Shown: positions 17,035-25,648, counted from the first letter of the stretch. The stretch: DNA of 64,000 nt from an uncultured Anaerolineales bacterium (GCA_937135955.1 CAKZOB010000042.1:186001-250000); one strand, 5' to 3'. The notes: a model not told the origin generated them from the sequence alone. Program-made: numbers and translations.

Positions 17035-18729
17035 ATGCAAAACGAGGAATTCACGCGCGACACGGTTGAGCAGCCCGCCGATAAAAAGCCAGACCCCATT
17101 GTGCAGGCCATGCGCGACATCCCGCGGCTGCGCGCCGTGGAAGAGATCGAAGGGCACAAAGGCCCCTTCCTGCCTCCGCCGCCCTTTGCCAGCCGGGTGG
17201 GGGGCATGGCGCAAGGCTGCGGGGGCGTCCTGCTGACCGTCGCTGCCATCTTGATGCTGCTGGCGGCGATGTGGTTCGGCTATTACCTGTGGGGGCCGGG
17301 CCTGTTGCTGGCGGGCGGTGTGTTACTCATCGCCGGGACGGTGGGCGTGTGGCGCGGACGGCGCGCGCCGCTGATCGTGTCGCTGGTAGCCATCGTCGCT
17401 CTGGCCGTGATCGCTTACTTCTGGTACTCGTTCGTACCCGCAGCCGGGGCGCTCTCGCCGGTGGGCAGCCTGGGCGTCTTCCTGGGGCCAGCCGTGCTGC
17501 TGATCATCCTGGTCTTGCTGGCGGCGCTGATCGCCGATGTGGTCGCGCTGTTCTCCTGGCACCGCCTGGTGGCAGCGAGCACGCGCAGCGTGGTGACCTG
17601 GGCAGCGTTTGCGGCCCTGCTGGTGGTGGCGGCGCTGGCCTTTCATTTCTCGCAGCAGTCGCAGCGCGAGACCTGGTTGCAGGAGCGGCGCGATGCCTGG
17701 CAGGCCGAAGCTGCCGGTGAACTGGAACACCTGGGGTCTTCGGCCAATGTCACACTGGGCTACAGCTTTGTGACGGCGGACGAGGGCGACGATAGTCGCC
17801 TGGACGTACGCCTGGCCGAGCTGCAGGCGGCGCTCGATGCTGGCGCTGACGTGGTGCGCCTGTCGGCGAGCGGCGACATGCGCCTGGAAGCCGAAGAGCC
17901 GCGGCTGTTCAAACCCGACGAGAAGAAAGACCCCGCCGAAGAACAGGCCAAGATCGAAGCCCGTCTGGCCCGTCAGCAGGCCGATGAGGAAGCCTATATG
18001 AAGGTGCTCACCGAGGCGGGGGTAGACCTGATTCTCTCGGACTCGCAATACACGCCCTACCTGTTGATGCAGGCCAACGACGAGGAAAAAATCCCCTGGG
18101 AGGAATTTACCAGCATCCAGGAAGAGCGCGTGCGCTACTATGCGCAGCGCTATCGGCCCATGGCCTACGAAGTGATCACCGAGCCGAGCCAGTACAAAGC
18201 CTATAGCGGAATTGTCATGCCCGAAGACAGCGACGAACTGGCGCTGTGGCTGGAACAGGCTCGTCGGCTGGCGGCGGCGGTGCGCGAGGAAAACCCGGAC
18301 ACCCTGGTCGGCGTGACGATCTCGCTCATTGACGACCTCGACCTGGACTTCTACGAGGAGGCGTTGGCGCTGGACGAACTGGACTTCATTGGCGTGCGCG
18401 TCTTTCAGCCGGGCGCGTTCGACGTGCTGGAAGACCTGTTCGCCGAACGCGGTCATCCCGCCGATCATGGCAAAGAACTGTGGCTGCTGGAAACGTGGTA
18501 TGGCTACTGCCTGGCTCCGCAGCGCAGCATGGACCTGGACGCCATGTGGCTGGAGACAGTGGCCGCCTTCGCCGCCAAAGAGCGCATTAGCATGGTGCTG
18601 GTCAACGACTACGGCTGCTTCATCCAGGAAGGCGGGACGCTCTTCCAGGCCGAGGTTGACCTGGAAGGACGCACCGAAGTATGGGAACGCTGGCAGGGGT
18701 TGATTCGCGCTCTGCATCCGGCTTCGTGA
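17035..18729 (+). CDS. Membrane protein with C-terminal barrel-like extracellular domain
   Basis: A 564-residue protein; ATG 17035 follows GAGGAG. Residues 1-55 are cytosolic and polar. About five membrane segments lie between residues 60 and 210. The C-terminal 340 residues are acidic and soluble. They alternate helices and strands in a pattern that recalls a TIM-barrel glycoside-hydrolase-like fold: SANVTLGYSF, DVVRLSASGDM, VDLILSDSQYTPY, MAYEVITEPSQY, LVGVTISL, FIGVRVFQP and ELWLLETWYGY could be successive strands. Paired acidic residues sit at several strand ends. The fold is a guess from pattern, and no substrate can be named. Confidence 0.7.
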   Translation: MQNEEFTRDTVEQPADKKPDPIVQAMRDIPRLRAVEEIEGHKGPFLPPPPFASRVGGMAQGCGGVLLTVAAILMLLAAMWFGYYLWGPGLLLAGGVLLIAGTVGVWRGRRAPLIVSLVAIVALAVIAYFWYSFVPAAGALSPVGSLGVFLGPAVLLIILVLLAALIADVVALFSWHRLVAASTRSVVTWAAFAALLVVAALAFHFSQQSQRETWLQERRDAWQAEAAGELEHLGSSANVTLGYSFVTADEGDDSRLDVRLAELQAALDAGADVVRLSASGDMRLEAEEPRLFKPDEKKDPAEEQAKIEARLARQQADEEAYMKVLTEAGVDLILSDSQYTPYLLMQANDEEKIPWEEFTSIQEERVRYYAQRYRPMAYEVITEPSQYKAYSGIVMPEDSDELALWLEQARRLAAAVREENPDTLVGVTISLIDDLDLDFYEEALALDELDFIGVRVFQPGAFDVLEDLFAERGHPADHGKELWLLETWYGYCLAPQRSMDLDAMWLETVAAFAAKERISMVLVNDYGCFIQEGGTLFQAEVDLEGRTEVWERWQGLIRALHPAS

Positions 18730-18754
18730 GAGCACACTTCCTGGGAGGCCGATC

Positions 18755-19162
18755 ATGGTCAAACGCATTGATCACGTGGCAGTGGTGGTCGAGAATCTGG
18801 AAGCAGCGCTGGCCTTCTGGCGCGACGCGCTGGGCCTGCCGCTGACCCGCACCGAACGCAACGAGACCGAGGGGGTGGCGATCGCCTTCCTGCCAGTGGG
18901 CGAGAGCGAGATCGAGTTGCTGGAGCCGACCGACGCCGAAAGTGGCATCGGGCGCTACCTGGCCAAGCGCGGCCAGGGGATGCATCATGTGTGCGTGGAG
19001 GTGGACGACATCGAGGGGACGATGGCGCGGCTGACTGCGCACGGCGTGGAGTTGATCAACGAGACGCCGCGTCTGCGCGACGACGGCACGCGCTATGCTT
19101 TCGTGCACCCGCGCAGTGCGTCCGGCGTGCTGGTGGAGCTGTATCAGAAGCCGACGGGCTGA
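18755..19162 (+). CDS. mce: Methylmalonyl-CoA epimerase
   Basis: A 135-residue VOC-fold protein. RIDHVAVVVENLEAALAFW at the start, IELLEPTDAESGIGRYLAKR and GMHHVCVEVDDI in the middle, and VHPRSASGVLVELYQ at the end match the epimerase family, including the metal-ligand His and Glu positions. It interconverts (R)- and (S)-methylmalonyl-CoA, linking propionyl-CoA carboxylase to the mutase. GGGAGG ribosome site. A hairpin terminator follows at 19195-19222. The mutase downstream (19536) is separated by a transposon remnant and shows isobutyryl-type specificity residues. Confidence 0.9.
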   Translation: MVKRIDHVAVVVENLEAALAFWRDALGLPLTRTERNETEGVAIAFLPVGESEIELLEPTDAESGIGRYLAKRGQGMHHVCVEVDDIEGTMARLTAHGVELINETPRLRDDGTRYAFVHPRSASGVLVELYQKPTG

Positions 19163-19194
19163 GCCAGCAACAGGCGTGGAGGGTGAATGATTGG

Positions 19195-19222
19195 CAGGGG
19201 CGTTCGACAGGAAACGCCCCTG
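19195..19222 (+). terminator. Terminator after mce
   Basis: Perfect 10-bp stem CAGGGGCGTT / AACGCCCCTG with an 8-base loop, followed by TTTCGTT. Confidence 0.75.
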
Positions 19223-19364
19223 TTTCGTTGGTGTGACGGCTCTGCCCGCTAAAGCGGGGAGCTTCCCAGGCTACGCACGCCGCAACCGGCCACGTTAGCG
19301 CCTGGCGGCCCCGTCCGGGCCGACTTGCCGCTGAAACCAAGATATTCCGAGCGGCATTCACGTT
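19218..19364 (-). pseudogene. C-terminal fragment of TnpB (IS200/IS605-type)
   Basis: On the minus strand one frame reads NVNAARNILVSAA, then GRQALTWPVAACVAWEAP and NETG. This is the end of TnpB proteins: the last RuvC-like aspartate motif normally reads DRDVNAARNIL, followed by a PV-ACV-EAP tail that ends near NETG. The catalytic Asp is replaced (QNVNAARN), there is no upstream tnpB reading frame, and the frame runs past the normal end. It is a dead remnant. Hairpins at 19245-19258 and 19409-19426 may be the element's ends. Confidence 0.7.
19245..19258. repeat. CCCGCTAAAGCGGG hairpin near TnpB remnant
   Basis: Short palindrome of the form CCCGCT-AAAGCGGG. Its twin ACCGGGCTAAAGCCCGGT lies at 19409-19426 on the other side of the TnpB remnant. 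Both share GCTAAAGC at the tip, as subterminal hairpins of IS200/IS605 ends often do. Confidence 0.5.
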
Positions 19365-19408
19365 CTGAATATATCTCGGGAGAAGAAAGGGGGCAAGCGC
19401 CATTCCCC

Positions 19409-19426
19409 ACCGGGCTAAAGCCCGGT
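19409..19426. repeat. ACCGGGCTAAAGCCCGGT hairpin near TnpB remnant
   Basis: Palindrome with 8-bp arms sharing its GCTAAAGC tip with the hairpin at 19245-19258. Likely the other end of the decayed element, in the 373-bp gap between mce and the mutase gene. Confidence 0.5.
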
Positions 19427-19535
19427 GTCCCCTGGCGCAATTTCTATGGGCAGGCTTACGAGGGTCACCGGGAGCGGAAAAGCCGTAGAATCAGGGTACA
19501 GAATTCGCTCGCAGACCGGAGAAAGGGAGTTGGCG

Positions 19536-21215
19536 ATGTATCATCCCAAGAAGATAGCCGCGCTGCGCGCCGAACAGGAACGCTGGGCCACCACCGCCCT
19601 GCCGCAGACGCTTGCCCGTCAGCCCGAACGGCAGGAGCAGTTCAGCACGCGCAGCGGGCGACCGGTGCAGTGTGTCTACACGCCGCTGGATGTAGCCGAT
19701 CTCGATTACAGCGCCGATCTTGGCTTTCCCGGTGAATACCCCTTCACGCGCGGCATTCACGCCACCGGCTATCGGGGTCGCCTGTGGACGATGCGCATGT
19801 TCGCCGGTTTCGGCACCGCGGAGGAGACCAATGCCCGCTACAAGTATTTGTTGGCGCAGGGCAATATGGGGCTGTCGGTCGCCTTCGACCTGCCCACTCT
19901 GATGGGCTACGACACCGACGCACCGGAAGCGCTGGGCGAATTCGGCAAGTGCGGGGTGGCCGTCAGCAGCCTGCAAGATATGGAGATTCTGTTCGACGGC
20001 ATCCCCCTGGATCAGGTGAGCACGTCCATGACCATCAACAGTCCGGCGGCGGCGCTGTGGGCGTTCTATATCGCGACGGCGGAGCGGCAGGGCGTGCCCA
20101 TAAGCGCGCTGCGCGGCACGATTCAGAACGACATCCTCAAGGAGTATCAGGCGCAGAAGGAATACATCTTCCCGCCGGAGCCGTCTATGCGCCTGGTGAT
20201 CGACACCATCGAGTTTGGGACACAGTATCTGCCGCAGTGGAACCCTATCAGCATCAGCGGCTATCACATCCGCGAAGCAGGTGCGACGGCGGCGCAGGAG
20301 TTGGCCTTCACCCTGGCCAACGGGATGGAGTATGTGCGCTGGGCGCTGCGACGCGGCCTGGACATTGACGAGTTCGCCCCCCGGCTGAGTTTCTTCTTCA
20401 ATGTGCACAGCGATTTCTTCGAGGAGATCGCCAAGCTGCGCGCGGCCCGCCGCATTTGGGCGCGAGAGATGCGCCATACCTTCGGCGCGCGCAACCCGCG
20501 TAGCTGGCTGATGCGCTTCCACACACAGACCGCGGGCGTCAGCCTGACCGCGCAGCAGCCAGAAAACAACATTGTGCGCGTGGCGCTTCAGGCGTTGGCG
20601 GCGGTACTGGGCGGGGCGCAGTCGCTGCACACCAACAGCATGGATGAAGCGCTGGCCTTGCCGTCGGAGCAAGCGGTGACGATCGCCCTGCGCACCCAGC
20701 AGATCATCGCTCACGAGACCAGCGTCACCAACACGGTGGATCCGCTGGGCGGCAGCTTTTACGTGGAGCGGCTGACGAACGAGCTGGAAGAGGAAGCCTA
20801 CGCCACCTTCCGGCGCATTGAAGAACTGGGCGGCGTGCTGGCCTGCGTAGAGAATGGTTTCTTCCAGCAGGAGATCGCCGATTCCGCCCACCGCTTCCAG
20901 CGCGAGATAGACACCGGAGAACGTGTTATTGTAGGTGTAAACGCCTTCCAGGGCGACGAACCGCTGCGCATCCCCTTGTTGGCGATGGACCCGCAGGGCT
21001 ACGAGCGCCAGGTAGCCCGGCTGGAGGCGCTGCGCAAGAGCCGGGATGGCGCAGCGGTCGAACGGGCGCTGGATGGGCTGCGGCAGGCCGCGCAGGGGAC
21101 AGAGAACGTCATGCCGCATCTATTGGCGGCGGCGCGCGCCTATGCGACCCTGGGCGAGATCATGGACGCGCTGCGAGAAGTGTTCGGGGTCTACCGCGAG
21201 CCGCTGATCGTGTAG
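19536..21215 (+). CDS. Acyl-CoA mutase large subunit (methylmalonyl/isobutyryl-CoA mutase family)
   Basis: A 560-residue protein covering only the substrate-binding TIM barrel and linker; the C-terminal B12-binding domain (DxHxxG) is absent, so a separate cobalamin subunit must be encoded elsewhere. Start ATG 19536 follows AAAGGGAG. Landmarks: [101 protein letters not shown] and [19 protein letters not shown]. At two positions that set substrate choice it has Phe89 and Gln207, where methylmalonyl-CoA mutases have Tyr and Arg; Phe/Gln is the isobutyryl-CoA mutase pair. It probably rearranges isobutyryl-CoA and n-butyryl-CoA, though neighbouring mce argues for methylmalonyl-CoA. Confidence 0.88.
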   Translation: MYHPKKIAALRAEQERWATTALPQTLARQPERQEQFSTRSGRPVQCVYTPLDVADLDYSADLGFPGEYPFTRGIHATGYRGRLWTMRMFAGFGTAEETNARYKYLLAQGNMGLSVAFDLPTLMGYDTDAPEALGEFGKCGVAVSSLQDMEILFDGIPLDQVSTSMTINSPAAALWAFYIATAERQGVPISALRGTIQNDILKEYQAQKEYIFPPEPSMRLVIDTIEFGTQYLPQWNPISISGYHIREAGATAAQELAFTLANGMEYVRWALRRGLDIDEFAPRLSFFFNVHSDFFEEIAKLRAARRIWAREMRHTFGARNPRSWLMRFHTQTAGVSLTAQQPENNIVRVALQALAAVLGGAQSLHTNSMDEALALPSEQAVTIALRTQQIIAHETSVTNTVDPLGGSFYVERLTNELEEEAYATFRRIEELGGVLACVENGFFQQEIADSAHRFQREIDTGERVIVGVNAFQGDEPLRIPLLAMDPQGYERQVARLEALRKSRDGAAVERALDGLRQAAQGTENVMPHLLAAARAYATLGEIMDALREVFGVYREPLIV

Positions 21216-21220
21216 CGGAC

Positions 21221-21303
21221 GCGCGCCAGGCGCACGCGCGCAGCGCGCGTCGGCGCGACTTCGTCGCGCCGGGCAGGGCGTAGCCCTGCCGCGCCTGGCG
21301 CGC
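21221..21303. repeat. Cloverleaf-forming palindromic element between convergent genes
   Basis: An outer perfect 12-bp stem (21221-21232 with 21292-21303) encloses three consecutive perfect hairpins, each with a 3-base loop: 21234-21250 (7 bp, loop CAG), 21252-21270 (8 bp, loop TTC) and 21272-21290 (8 bp, loop GTA). Almost every base is paired. It fills the whole gap between the convergent mutase and VOC genes and touches the VOC stop codon. It may be a bidirectional terminator or a REP-like element. There is no T-run on either side. Confidence 0.8.
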
Positions 21304-21695
21304 TACGGCGTATCCAGCCAATACTCAAGCTGGATGTTATCCGGGTCGCGGAAGGCGACGTAGTAATAGCGCCCGTGAAAAAGCTCCACACCTTTCGTGT
21401 CCACGCCGGCAGCGATCAGCCTGTCGGCCAGCTCGTCCAGAAATTCCTTGCTCGGTGCAGTGAAGGCCAGATGATCCAGCCCGATGCGAAATTCGCTGAA
21501 GCGATCGCCGGGCGGTGTCTGCTCGTGCCGAATCAGCCAGACTGCCGCGCCGTTTTCGGCGGGAAAGTACATGAGCCTGCCGGTGGGGATGGGCACTTCG
21601 TGCACCTCGAAGCCAAGCAGGTCGCCGTAGAAAGCGCGTGCCTTGTCGAGATCGGAGACTGTCAGGATAATGTGGTTGATGGCGGGGATAGGCAT
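21303..21695 (-). CDS. VOC (glyoxalase/dioxygenase-fold) protein
   Basis: A 130-residue single-unit VOC protein: INHIILTVSDLDKARAFYGD at the start, GFEVHEVP, GLDHLAFTAPSKEFLDEL in the middle, YYYVAFRDPDNIQLEYW at the end. His8, the central HLAF histidine and the late Glu would form the metal site. The family includes glyoxalase I, fosfomycin and bleomycin resistance proteins and ring-cleaving dioxygenases; the substrate cannot be told. A good ribosome site (GCAGGAG) and a near-consensus promoter with a palindromic operator precede it, so it is probably inducible. Confidence 0.85.
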   Translation of the reverse strand: MPIPAINHIILTVSDLDKARAFYGDLLGFEVHEVPIPTGRLMYFPAENGAAVWLIRHEQTPPGDRFSEFRIGLDHLAFTAPSKEFLDELADRLIAAGVDTKGVELFHGRYYYVAFRDPDNIQLEYWLDTP

Positions 21696-21734
21696 GGTTA
21701 ATCTCCTGCGAAATCAAATAGGAACGGTATGCCC

Positions 21735-21763
21735 ATGATAGAACATATGTTCTTTTCTGTCAA
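21735..21763 (-). promoter_or_regulatory. Strong promoter of VOC gene with palindromic operator in spacer
   Basis: On the minus strand: -35 TTGACA (21758-21763), exactly 17 bases, -10 TATCAT (21735-21740). The spacer contains GAACATATGTTC at 21741-21752, which extends to a perfect 14-bp palindrome at 21740-21753. It has the GAAC-N4-GTTC form of the LexA box used in Gram-positive and some Chloroflexi bacteria. A bound repressor there would block RNA polymerase. Confidence 0.75.
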
Positions 21764-21777
21764 CAGGAACGCCTATT

Positions 21778-22707
21778 ATGGGCACTGATCCCATCCGCGC
21801 CGCCGCTCCTGGCCCCTGGTGGGAAAAGCTTGTCGTTGCGCTGGAACTCGCCGACCTCAGCGATCCCGCCACCCGTGAACAACTGGACTCCGTAGCCGCC
21901 AAGGCCAACAGCCAGGGCATGGCTACCGCGGCTGGCTGGCGCTATGGGCGGGCATTGCCCATGCTCACCGCCGCCGTCGAAATCTGGGCGCGGCTGGGTC
22001 GCGCGGCGGGCGAGGTGGTGGCGCGCAATGTCCGGGGGCGCGTGCTCTGCAAACTGGGCGATTACGAAGCTGCTGCCGAGGATCATCAGACCGCATTAGT
22101 CTTGGCCCGCGAGCATGACCTATCCAACAGCGCGGTGACGGCCTGCGCGTGCCTGGGCGCTGTCTACATCGAGCGGGAGGATTTCGAGCAGGCGGCGCAC
22201 TGGCTGGCGGAAGCGCAGCGCCTCAGCAAAGAGATAGCCGATGCTGGCGGCGCGGCGCAAGCCTGGCATTTCCTGGGCCTGTTGCACGAGGCACGCAAAG
22301 ACTGGGACGCGGCCCTCCATGCCTATGGGTGGGCCGTGGAAGGCTGGCGCGCGTTGGAGGCGCGCGCCGAGGCGATCGAGGCGACCGCTGGCGTGGCACG
22401 GGTGATGCTGGCGGGAGGGCAAATCGTGGCGGCCTATAGCCTGATCGAGGAAGTGTTGCTGCACCTGAGCGAGCACGGCCCAACCCGCCTCGATGAGCCG
22501 CTGCGCGTTTACTGGACGGTCTATCGGGCGCTGCACACCATGCGCCAGCAGGAAGCGGCGCAACAATTCCTGGATGCGGCCTACACCCTGTTGCAACGCC
22601 AGGCCGAAGACCTGATACCGGAGCAGCGCCAGCGCTTCCTGCAAGAGGTGCGCGTCAACCAGGCTATCGGAGCCGCGTGGTATAATGCCCATCAGCCAGG
22701 GCGTTGA
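21778..22707 (+). CDS. TPR-repeat protein
   Basis: A 309-residue all-helical protein. Several 34-residue TPR-like units lie between residues 50 and 250, for example ARNVRGRVLCKLGDYEAAAE, AVYIEREDFEQAAHWLAEA and HFLGLLHEARKDWDAALHAY. No signal peptide or membrane segment, so it is probably a cytosolic scaffold. Divergent from the VOC gene across a 82-bp gap; the palindrome there could also affect this gene. The start is uncertain: no ribosome site lies in front of ATG 21778. Confidence 0.72.
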   Translation: MGTDPIRAAAPGPWWEKLVVALELADLSDPATREQLDSVAAKANSQGMATAAGWRYGRALPMLTAAVEIWARLGRAAGEVVARNVRGRVLCKLGDYEAAAEDHQTALVLAREHDLSNSAVTACACLGAVYIEREDFEQAAHWLAEAQRLSKEIADAGGAAQAWHFLGLLHEARKDWDAALHAYGWAVEGWRALEARAEAIEATAGVARVMLAGGQIVAAYSLIEEVLLHLSEHGPTRLDEPLRVYWTVYRALHTMRQQEAAQQFLDAAYTLLQRQAEDLIPEQRQRFLQEVRVNQAIGAAWYNAHQPGR

Positions 22708-22728
22708 AGAGAACGCTCGCTATTGCCC

Positions 22729-22894
22729 GTTCAAGGGCGGACAGCCATTGAGAGCATCTCGAACGCTTAACTTACCTCACTCCCGCTTGGCGCTCACGCG
22801 CCTCGCTGCCCCCTCTCCGGGTCGGAGACTGGGGGTGAGGTAAACTGGAGCGAGCCAACCTTTACGCTTGCTCTAGCTCTGTCCGCCCCTGAAC
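22729..22894. mobile_element. MITE-like element with 16-bp terminal inverted repeats and 8-bp target duplication
   Basis: Terminal inverted repeats at 22729-22744 (GTTCAAGGGCGGACAG) and 22879-22894 match in 15 of 16 bases. Immediately outside lie TATTGCCC (22721-22728) and TATTGTCC (22895-22902), a probable 8-bp target duplication. The interior holds a shortened copy of the CCTCACCCCC palindromic core at 22772-22845. No reading frame inside. It separates the TPR and histidine kinase genes. Confidence 0.72.
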
Positions 22895-22917
22895 TATTGT
22901 CCTGTGGGGAGAAGCCG

Positions 22918-24324
22918 ATGACCGATGAACGTATTGCACGCTATATCGAGGCAGCAGAACACCTGCGCCAGGGCATCTACGATGTGGAGATTCCCGTTGC
23001 TCCAACGGACGATGTCGGGCGGCTGGGCGAGGCGTTGCAGGCGCTAGCGCACGAACTGGACAGGCGTCGCGCCGAGCTGCAAAAGCTGGATCAGATCACC
23101 GCCCGTATCAACGCGGGTTTGCTGCTCGACGACATCCTCGACAACGTCTACGAGGATTTCCGGTCGCTCATTCCCTACAACCGGATTGGCTTCTCGCTCA
23201 TTGACGAAACCGGCGGCACAGTAACCGCGCGCTGGGCACGCAGCGATCAGCCGGAAATACACCTCACGCGCGGCTATTCGGCTCCTCTGGCGGGTAGCAG
23301 CCTGCAACAGATCATTGAGACGGGCGAACCGCGCATCATCAACGATCTGGTTGCCTACCTGCAGGCCAAGCCGCAGTCGGAATCGACGCGCCTGATCGTC
23401 GCCGAGGGGATGCGCTCATCGCTGACCTGTCCGCTCATCGTCAACGGCTATCCGGTCGGGTTCATGTTCTTTTCCAGCATTCACGCCGGTGCCTATTCCG
23501 AAGTGCATGTAGACATCTTCAAGCGCATTGCCCGGCAGCTTTCGGTGATTGTGGACAAAGGCTACCTGGTCTCCGAACTGGCAAGCCGCCAGGCCGCTAT
23601 CGAAGCCAAGAACCAGGAACTGCAGCGCCTCAACGAGTTGAAGAATTCGTTTCTGGGCATGGCGGCGCACGACCTGCGCAACCCACTTAGCTCCATTCAG
23701 CTAATCGCCTCAGTGCTGCGCGACAGGACTTTTCCGCTTTCTGAGGAGGAGCGTACTTCGCTGCTGGACGACATCGTCAAGCAGACACAGCACATGGTGG
23801 CTTTGCTCGACGATTTGCTCGATGTCTCGCGCATCGAAGCAGGAAAACTTGAACTGCGCTACAGCACTCTGAATGTGGCCGATTTTGCGCGGCAGATCGT
23901 CGAGCGACAGGCTCAGCTTGCCACGTCGAAAGGCACAGTGGTGACCCTGCGCCGCGTGGACGAAGGGACGCTGGTCGCCGATCCGACCCGTCTGCGCCAG
24001 ATTCTCGACAATCTGATTTCCAATGCGGTCAAGTACTCGCCGCCGGGCAGCACCGTCTGGGTAGATGTCTGCGTCGAGCGCGGCGGCTGGCGCTTTGCTG
24101 TGCAGGATCAGGGGCCGGGCATTACCCCAGAAGACCGCGACAGGCTGTTCACCGAGTTCGGTCGGCTTTCGGCGCGTCCTACCGGCGGGGAGAAGAGCTT
24201 TGGCCTGGGGCTGGCCATCACGCGCCGCATGGTGGAGGCGCACGGCGGCCTCATTGACGTAGACTCCACGCCAGGGCAAGGGGCGACGTTCTGGGTCTGG
24301 TTGCCCGCGCAGCCGCCCACGTGA
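22918..24324 (+). CDS. Cytosolic GAF-domain sensor histidine kinase
   Basis: A 468-residue kinase without membrane segments. Residues 12-55 resemble a HAMP-like coiled linker; 60-215 form a GAF domain; the dimerisation domain follows with His251 in FLGMAAHDLRNPLSS as the autophosphorylation site. The ATPase domain has the N box (QILDNLISNAVKYS), DQGPGI, and GLGLAITRRMVEAHGG. It should bind a small ligand or sense redox state through GAF and phosphorylate a response regulator, which is not encoded nearby. Start ATG 22918 follows GGGGAGAAG. Confidence 0.92.
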   Translation: MTDERIARYIEAAEHLRQGIYDVEIPVAPTDDVGRLGEALQALAHELDRRRAELQKLDQITARINAGLLLDDILDNVYEDFRSLIPYNRIGFSLIDETGGTVTARWARSDQPEIHLTRGYSAPLAGSSLQQIIETGEPRIINDLVAYLQAKPQSESTRLIVAEGMRSSLTCPLIVNGYPVGFMFFSSIHAGAYSEVHVDIFKRIARQLSVIVDKGYLVSELASRQAAIEAKNQELQRLNELKNSFLGMAAHDLRNPLSSIQLIASVLRDRTFPLSEEERTSLLDDIVKQTQHMVALLDDLLDVSRIEAGKLELRYSTLNVADFARQIVERQAQLATSKGTVVTLRRVDEGTLVADPTRLRQILDNLISNAVKYSPPGSTVWVDVCVERGGWRFAVQDQGPGITPEDRDRLFTEFGRLSARPTGGEKSFGLGLAITRRMVEAHGGLIDVDSTPGQGATFWVWLPAQPPT

Positions 24325-24409
24325 TCCGCTACCTGTGTCCTATTCCTGGTGGACCGCCAGCAGGGTACACTGACCGGCGATCGGCAGGCTGGCATCAGGA
24401 GGACTGAAC

Positions 24410-25648
24410 ATGGCTTCCCGTGTGCGCTGGCTGTGGATGGTGATGGGGTTGCTGGGGCTGATGTGCCCGCTGGCGGGGACGGCCCAGGGGCAGGCGCGCG
24501 AGGTCGCGTTGGCTTACGTCTGGCAGGACACAGTGACGCTGGCCGACGCCGACGGCCTGCCGCTGGAACAAACCGGCCCGACCTTCACCTATGGGCAGGG
24601 GGCGCGCCTCTTCTGGACGGGTGACGGGCGCACACTCTACATCGCCCGCGACGACGGTCTGTATACCACTGGCGCGGCGGGCGGGGCGGCGGTGCGCATG
24701 GCGGGTTCCTATGGTCGCACGCTCACCCTGTCGCCGGACGGGCAGACGCTCTACTACCTGGAGACGGTCTCGCCGCAGTCCGCCGCTCCGGACGCGCCCG
24801 ACCGGGTCGCCTTTCCCCTGCGCGAACTCAACTTCGCCCTGGCCGACGGGGGCACAGGCCGCCTGACCGGCTATTTCGGGCGTTTCCAGGCCGGGGCGTC
24901 GCAGGCAGTGCTCACCTTTGCCGCCGCGCTCTACGTGCGCGACGGCGGCCTGCTCGGCCCCGGACGGCCCAACCTGTGGCCAACCTATGGCGCGAACATC
25001 TTTGGCACATGTTGCTTCCCCGACCCTGGCCTGGCTCTTTACAACACAGGCACGGGCGAGTTTTCCGTCTACGACGCAGACTTCATCACCAGCGCGGCGG
25101 CGCTCAATCCGGCGCGGACGCACCTGGCCGGGCCGACCGTGGACAACGTCATCCGCATCTACGACCTGATCACCGGCGGCTGGCGCGACTACGAGATCGC
25201 CATCGCCGGTGGACTGGGCACCATCGAGCGCGTGGCCTGGTCGCCGGATAGCGCCTACCTCTTCTTTGTTTCGCGCTATGCGCCCAGTCATCCGCTGACG
25301 CTGAACAAGGAACCGGCCTGGCCCGTTGACCTGCGCAGCGCCGACATTGTGCTCTATCGCCTGAACCTGGTCAATGGGGCCATCCGCGAACTGGCCCGCC
25401 GCGCCGATGTCTACGGCGTCAGCTCGCTGGCCGTCACCGAGCGCTATGCTTTCGCCGTGGTGGTAGACCCCAACGTGGCGCTGGTGAACGATCTCAACGC
25501 CCGCCGCGTGTGGCCCGGCGCGAAACCGACCGACCCGGAGATGATGGTCTATCTACCGGCCACGCATCTGTGGCGCGTCGCGTTTGAGGGGGGCGCAGCG
25601 GAAGACGTGGCCGAGAACGTCTGGGGCGTGGTGGCGCGACCGTACTGA
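24410..25648 (+). CDS. Secreted beta-propeller-like protein
   Basis: A 412-residue exported protein with a signal peptide (residues 1-28, ending near GQA) and a CAGGAGG ribosome site. The body has repeated strand units with WD40/TolB-like phrases: ARLFWTGDGRTLYIARDDGL, LTLSPDGQTLYYLE, VAWSPDSAYLFFVSRYAP. This suggests a beta-propeller. A CC pair occurs mid-protein (FGTCCFPDP). Ligand unknown. Confidence 0.78.
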   Translation: MASRVRWLWMVMGLLGLMCPLAGTAQGQAREVALAYVWQDTVTLADADGLPLEQTGPTFTYGQGARLFWTGDGRTLYIARDDGLYTTGAAGGAAVRMAGSYGRTLTLSPDGQTLYYLETVSPQSAAPDAPDRVAFPLRELNFALADGGTGRLTGYFGRFQAGASQAVLTFAAALYVRDGGLLGPGRPNLWPTYGANIFGTCCFPDPGLALYNTGTGEFSVYDADFITSAAALNPARTHLAGPTVDNVIRIYDLITGGWRDYEIAIAGGLGTIERVAWSPDSAYLFFVSRYAPSHPLTLNKEPAWPVDLRSADIVLYRLNLVNGAIRELARRADVYGVSSLAVTERYAFAVVVDPNVALVNDLNARRVWPGAKPTDPEMMVYLPATHLWRVAFEGGAAEDVAENVWGVVARPY

